From contig JALVFB010000377.1 of assembly GCA_027030295.1 (NCBI GenBank), positions 1-7,161 on the forward strand: 7,161 nt of DNA, given 5' to 3'. Shown piece after piece: positions 6,382 to 7,161 of this stretch (position 1 is its first letter; every line of letters starts with the position of its first letter). The notes under the pieces were generated by a model that had not been told where the DNA came from, ran no database searches, and saw nothing but the letters and a program-made list of their open reading frames with translations. The position numbers and the translations under genes are program-made. The DNA comes from Hyphomicrobiales bacterium (GTDB lineage: Bacteria; Pseudomonadota; Alphaproteobacteria; Rhizobiales; Aestuariivirgaceae).

Positions 6382-7030
6382 CAGTGGTGGCGAAGCCGGA
6401 CAAGGGCGGGGCGAAGGCGTCGTGATAGTCGATGAAGGAAATGGCCCGGCCGCGGCGGGTGTAGACGCGGATGCGCGCGGCGTTGGGCTGGCCGAAGACG
6501 CACACCAGCCTGCCCAGGTCGGCAAGCTGCTCCAGCAGCGTGGCGGGCTTTTCCTCTATCCGCCCTTGCAGGATGATGGCGTCGAACGGCGCCTCGCCGC
6601 TCCAGCCCGCCTTGTGCGGCCCCTGCACCACCGCCGCGTTGACGCAATCCAGCGCCTCCAGGTTGGCCGTGGCCTGGCGCGCCAGCGCCTCGTCGCGCTC
6701 CAGCGCTATGACCGATTGGGCCAACCGTGAAAGCACGGCGCTGGAATAGCCGGTGGCCACGCCTACGTCCAGCACGCAATCGGTGGGGTCGACGTCGGCC
6801 AGTTGCAGCATGCGGGCCAACGTCAGCGGATTGAGCAGATAGCGGCGCGCGCCCCTGGCGTCCCTGCCGATGAAGAAATCCTCGTCCACATAGGCGAAGG
6901 CGCGGCGCTCCTCCGGCACGAAGCGCTCGCGCGGCACCTCCTCCATGGCGGCAATCACGCGCAGGTCGATGACGCCGCCGGGGCGCACCTGGGAATCGAT
7001 CATGTTGTGCCGCGCGCGTTCGAAGTCCAT
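6362..7030 (-). CDS. PCMT-family (isoaspartyl methyltransferase-like) protein
   Basis: This 222-residue cytoplasmic protein has an S-adenosylmethionine-binding Rossmann fold of the protein-L-isoaspartate O-methyltransferase family. The N-terminal helix [17 protein letters not shown] (1-17) and VPRERFVPEE (32-41) are typical of the alphaproteobacterial branch. Motif I is VLDVGVATGYSS (86-97), and PFDAIIL and LGRLVCVFG stand where later motifs are expected. In canonical Pcm an active-site GQTISQP loop follows the IG near residue 55; here it reads FIGRDARGARRYLLNP (53-68), so repair activity on isoaspartate is doubtful. In many alphaproteobacteria this paralogue precedes tolC; here it is last on its strand, with no tolC. 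ATG at 7030 is chosen over GTG at 7033 because GGAGG (7042-7038) is 7 bases away. It overlaps the upstream stop by one base. Confidence 0.85.
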   Translation of the reverse strand: MDFERARHNMIDSQVRPGGVIDLRVIAAMEEVPRERFVPEERRAFAYVDEDFFIGRDARGARRYLLNPLTLARMLQLADVDPTDCVLDVGVATGYSSAVLSRLAQSVIALERDEALARQATANLEALDCVNAAVVQGPHKAGWSGEAPFDAIILQGRIEEKPATLLEQLADLGRLVCVFGQPNAARIRVYTRRGRAISFIDYHDAFAPPLSGFATTEEVMAF

Positions 7031-7161
7031 CACTTGCCCTCCCCTTCCTTTTCCACGTAGCGCGGGAACACCGGCGTGGGCCGCTCGATCCCGCGGCCCG
7101 GCGGCAGGCGCCCGGCCTCGCCCAGCGCGGCAAAGTCGCGCTCGTTCTCGCCGGCACCAAC
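7030..7161 (-). CDS. metG: C-terminal fragment, probable methionine--tRNA ligase
   Basis: The last 43 codons and TGA stop (7032-7030) of a minus-strand gene that enters from the right edge; the start is outside the window. The visible tail reads as [15 protein letters not shown], then [19 protein letters not shown]. The ending with a [10 protein letters not shown] motif and a charged tail is what I recall for the C-terminus of alphaproteobacterial MetRS, where a Pro-X-Phe-Pro-Arg-(Tyr/Phe)-Val sequence ends the anticodon-binding domain. If so, this is the enzyme that charges tRNA-Met in the cytoplasm. The catalytic motifs lie outside the window, so the call rests on a short tail. Its stop shares one base with the following ATG, so the two genes are probably co-transcribed. 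Confidence 0.6.
   Translation of the reverse strand, partial: VGAGENERDFAALGEAGRLPPGRGIERPTPVFPRYVEKEGEGK
7038..7042 (-). promoter_or_regulatory. Ribosome binding site setting the PCMT-like start
   Basis: On the minus strand GGAGG (7042-7038), within a purine tract GGAAGGGGAGGG, is 7 bases from the ATG at 7030 and only 4 from the in-frame GTG at 7033. This favours the ATG. The site lies inside the last codons of the upstream gene, consistent with coupled translation. Confidence 0.65.

Noticed and set aside
6381..7160. 259-codon minus frame overlapping the PCMT-like gene
   Set aside because: It is a shadow frame of the PCMT-like gene and the metG tail, Arg/Gly/Ala-rich, with no motif.
1..7161. 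CRISPR arrays, tRNA or rRNA genes, IS elements, toxin-antitoxin pairs
   Set aside because: I saw no regularly spaced repeats, no tRNA-like cloverleaf with CCA end, no transposase and no small paired genes of that type.

Overview
The window is a GC-rich, gene-dense stretch of a bacterial chromosome, most likely from an alphaproteobacterium. The main evidence is the order dusB(nifR3)-ntrB-ntrC, a classic alphaproteobacterial nitrogen-control operon. A divergent, alphaproteobacterial-type PCMT-like methyltransferase and a MetRS-like C-terminal tail fit the same group. I cannot name a genus from the sequence.

Layout: 1-330 holds no convincing gene. It contains a small hairpin, a REP-like palindromic element with two alternative folds, one copy of a 36-bp dispersed repeat, and a terminator-like hairpin just after ntrC. 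On the minus strand, 331-3959 is a compact operon transcribed dusB -> ntrB -> ntrC: tRNA dihydrouridine synthase, nitrogen sensor kinase, sigma-54 response regulator. dusB and ntrB overlap by 4 bases, and ntrB and ntrC are 18 bases apart. Position 3960-4118 is an AT-richer divergent control region with a perfect 20-bp dyad. On the plus strand, nadB (L-aspartate oxidase, first step of de novo NAD synthesis) runs from 4119 to 5744. A structured intergenic region (5745-5878) carries the second copy of the 36-bp repeat and leads into a small DUF202 membrane protein (5879-6286, plus). A convergent pair of hairpins separates this from a minus-strand unit made of the 3' end of a probable metG and a PCMT-like gene.

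How the genes relate: dusB-ntrB-ntrC links a tRNA-modification enzyme to the NtrBC nitrogen-status system. NtrB (PAS, DHp, ATPase) would phosphorylate Asp54 of NtrC, which carries the GAFTGA loop needed to remodel sigma-54 RNA polymerase. nadB is divergent from this operon, and the shared dyad sits directly on a TTGACA-like -35 of the dusB promoter, so some unidentified regulator probably works there. DUF202 and the PCMT-like gene have no evident functional link to nitrogen control.

None of the genes looks like a new system. The most worthwhile signals are non-coding: the 36-bp repeat placed at two intergenic sites, the 20-bp dyad in the divergent promoter, and the folded element after ntrC. 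Two protein-level oddities are the altered ATP-lid G1 box in NtrB and the missing GQTISQP-type loop in the PCMT-like protein. The missing ntrYX after ntrC and the close resemblance of NadB to the gammaproteobacterial form are also worth a look.
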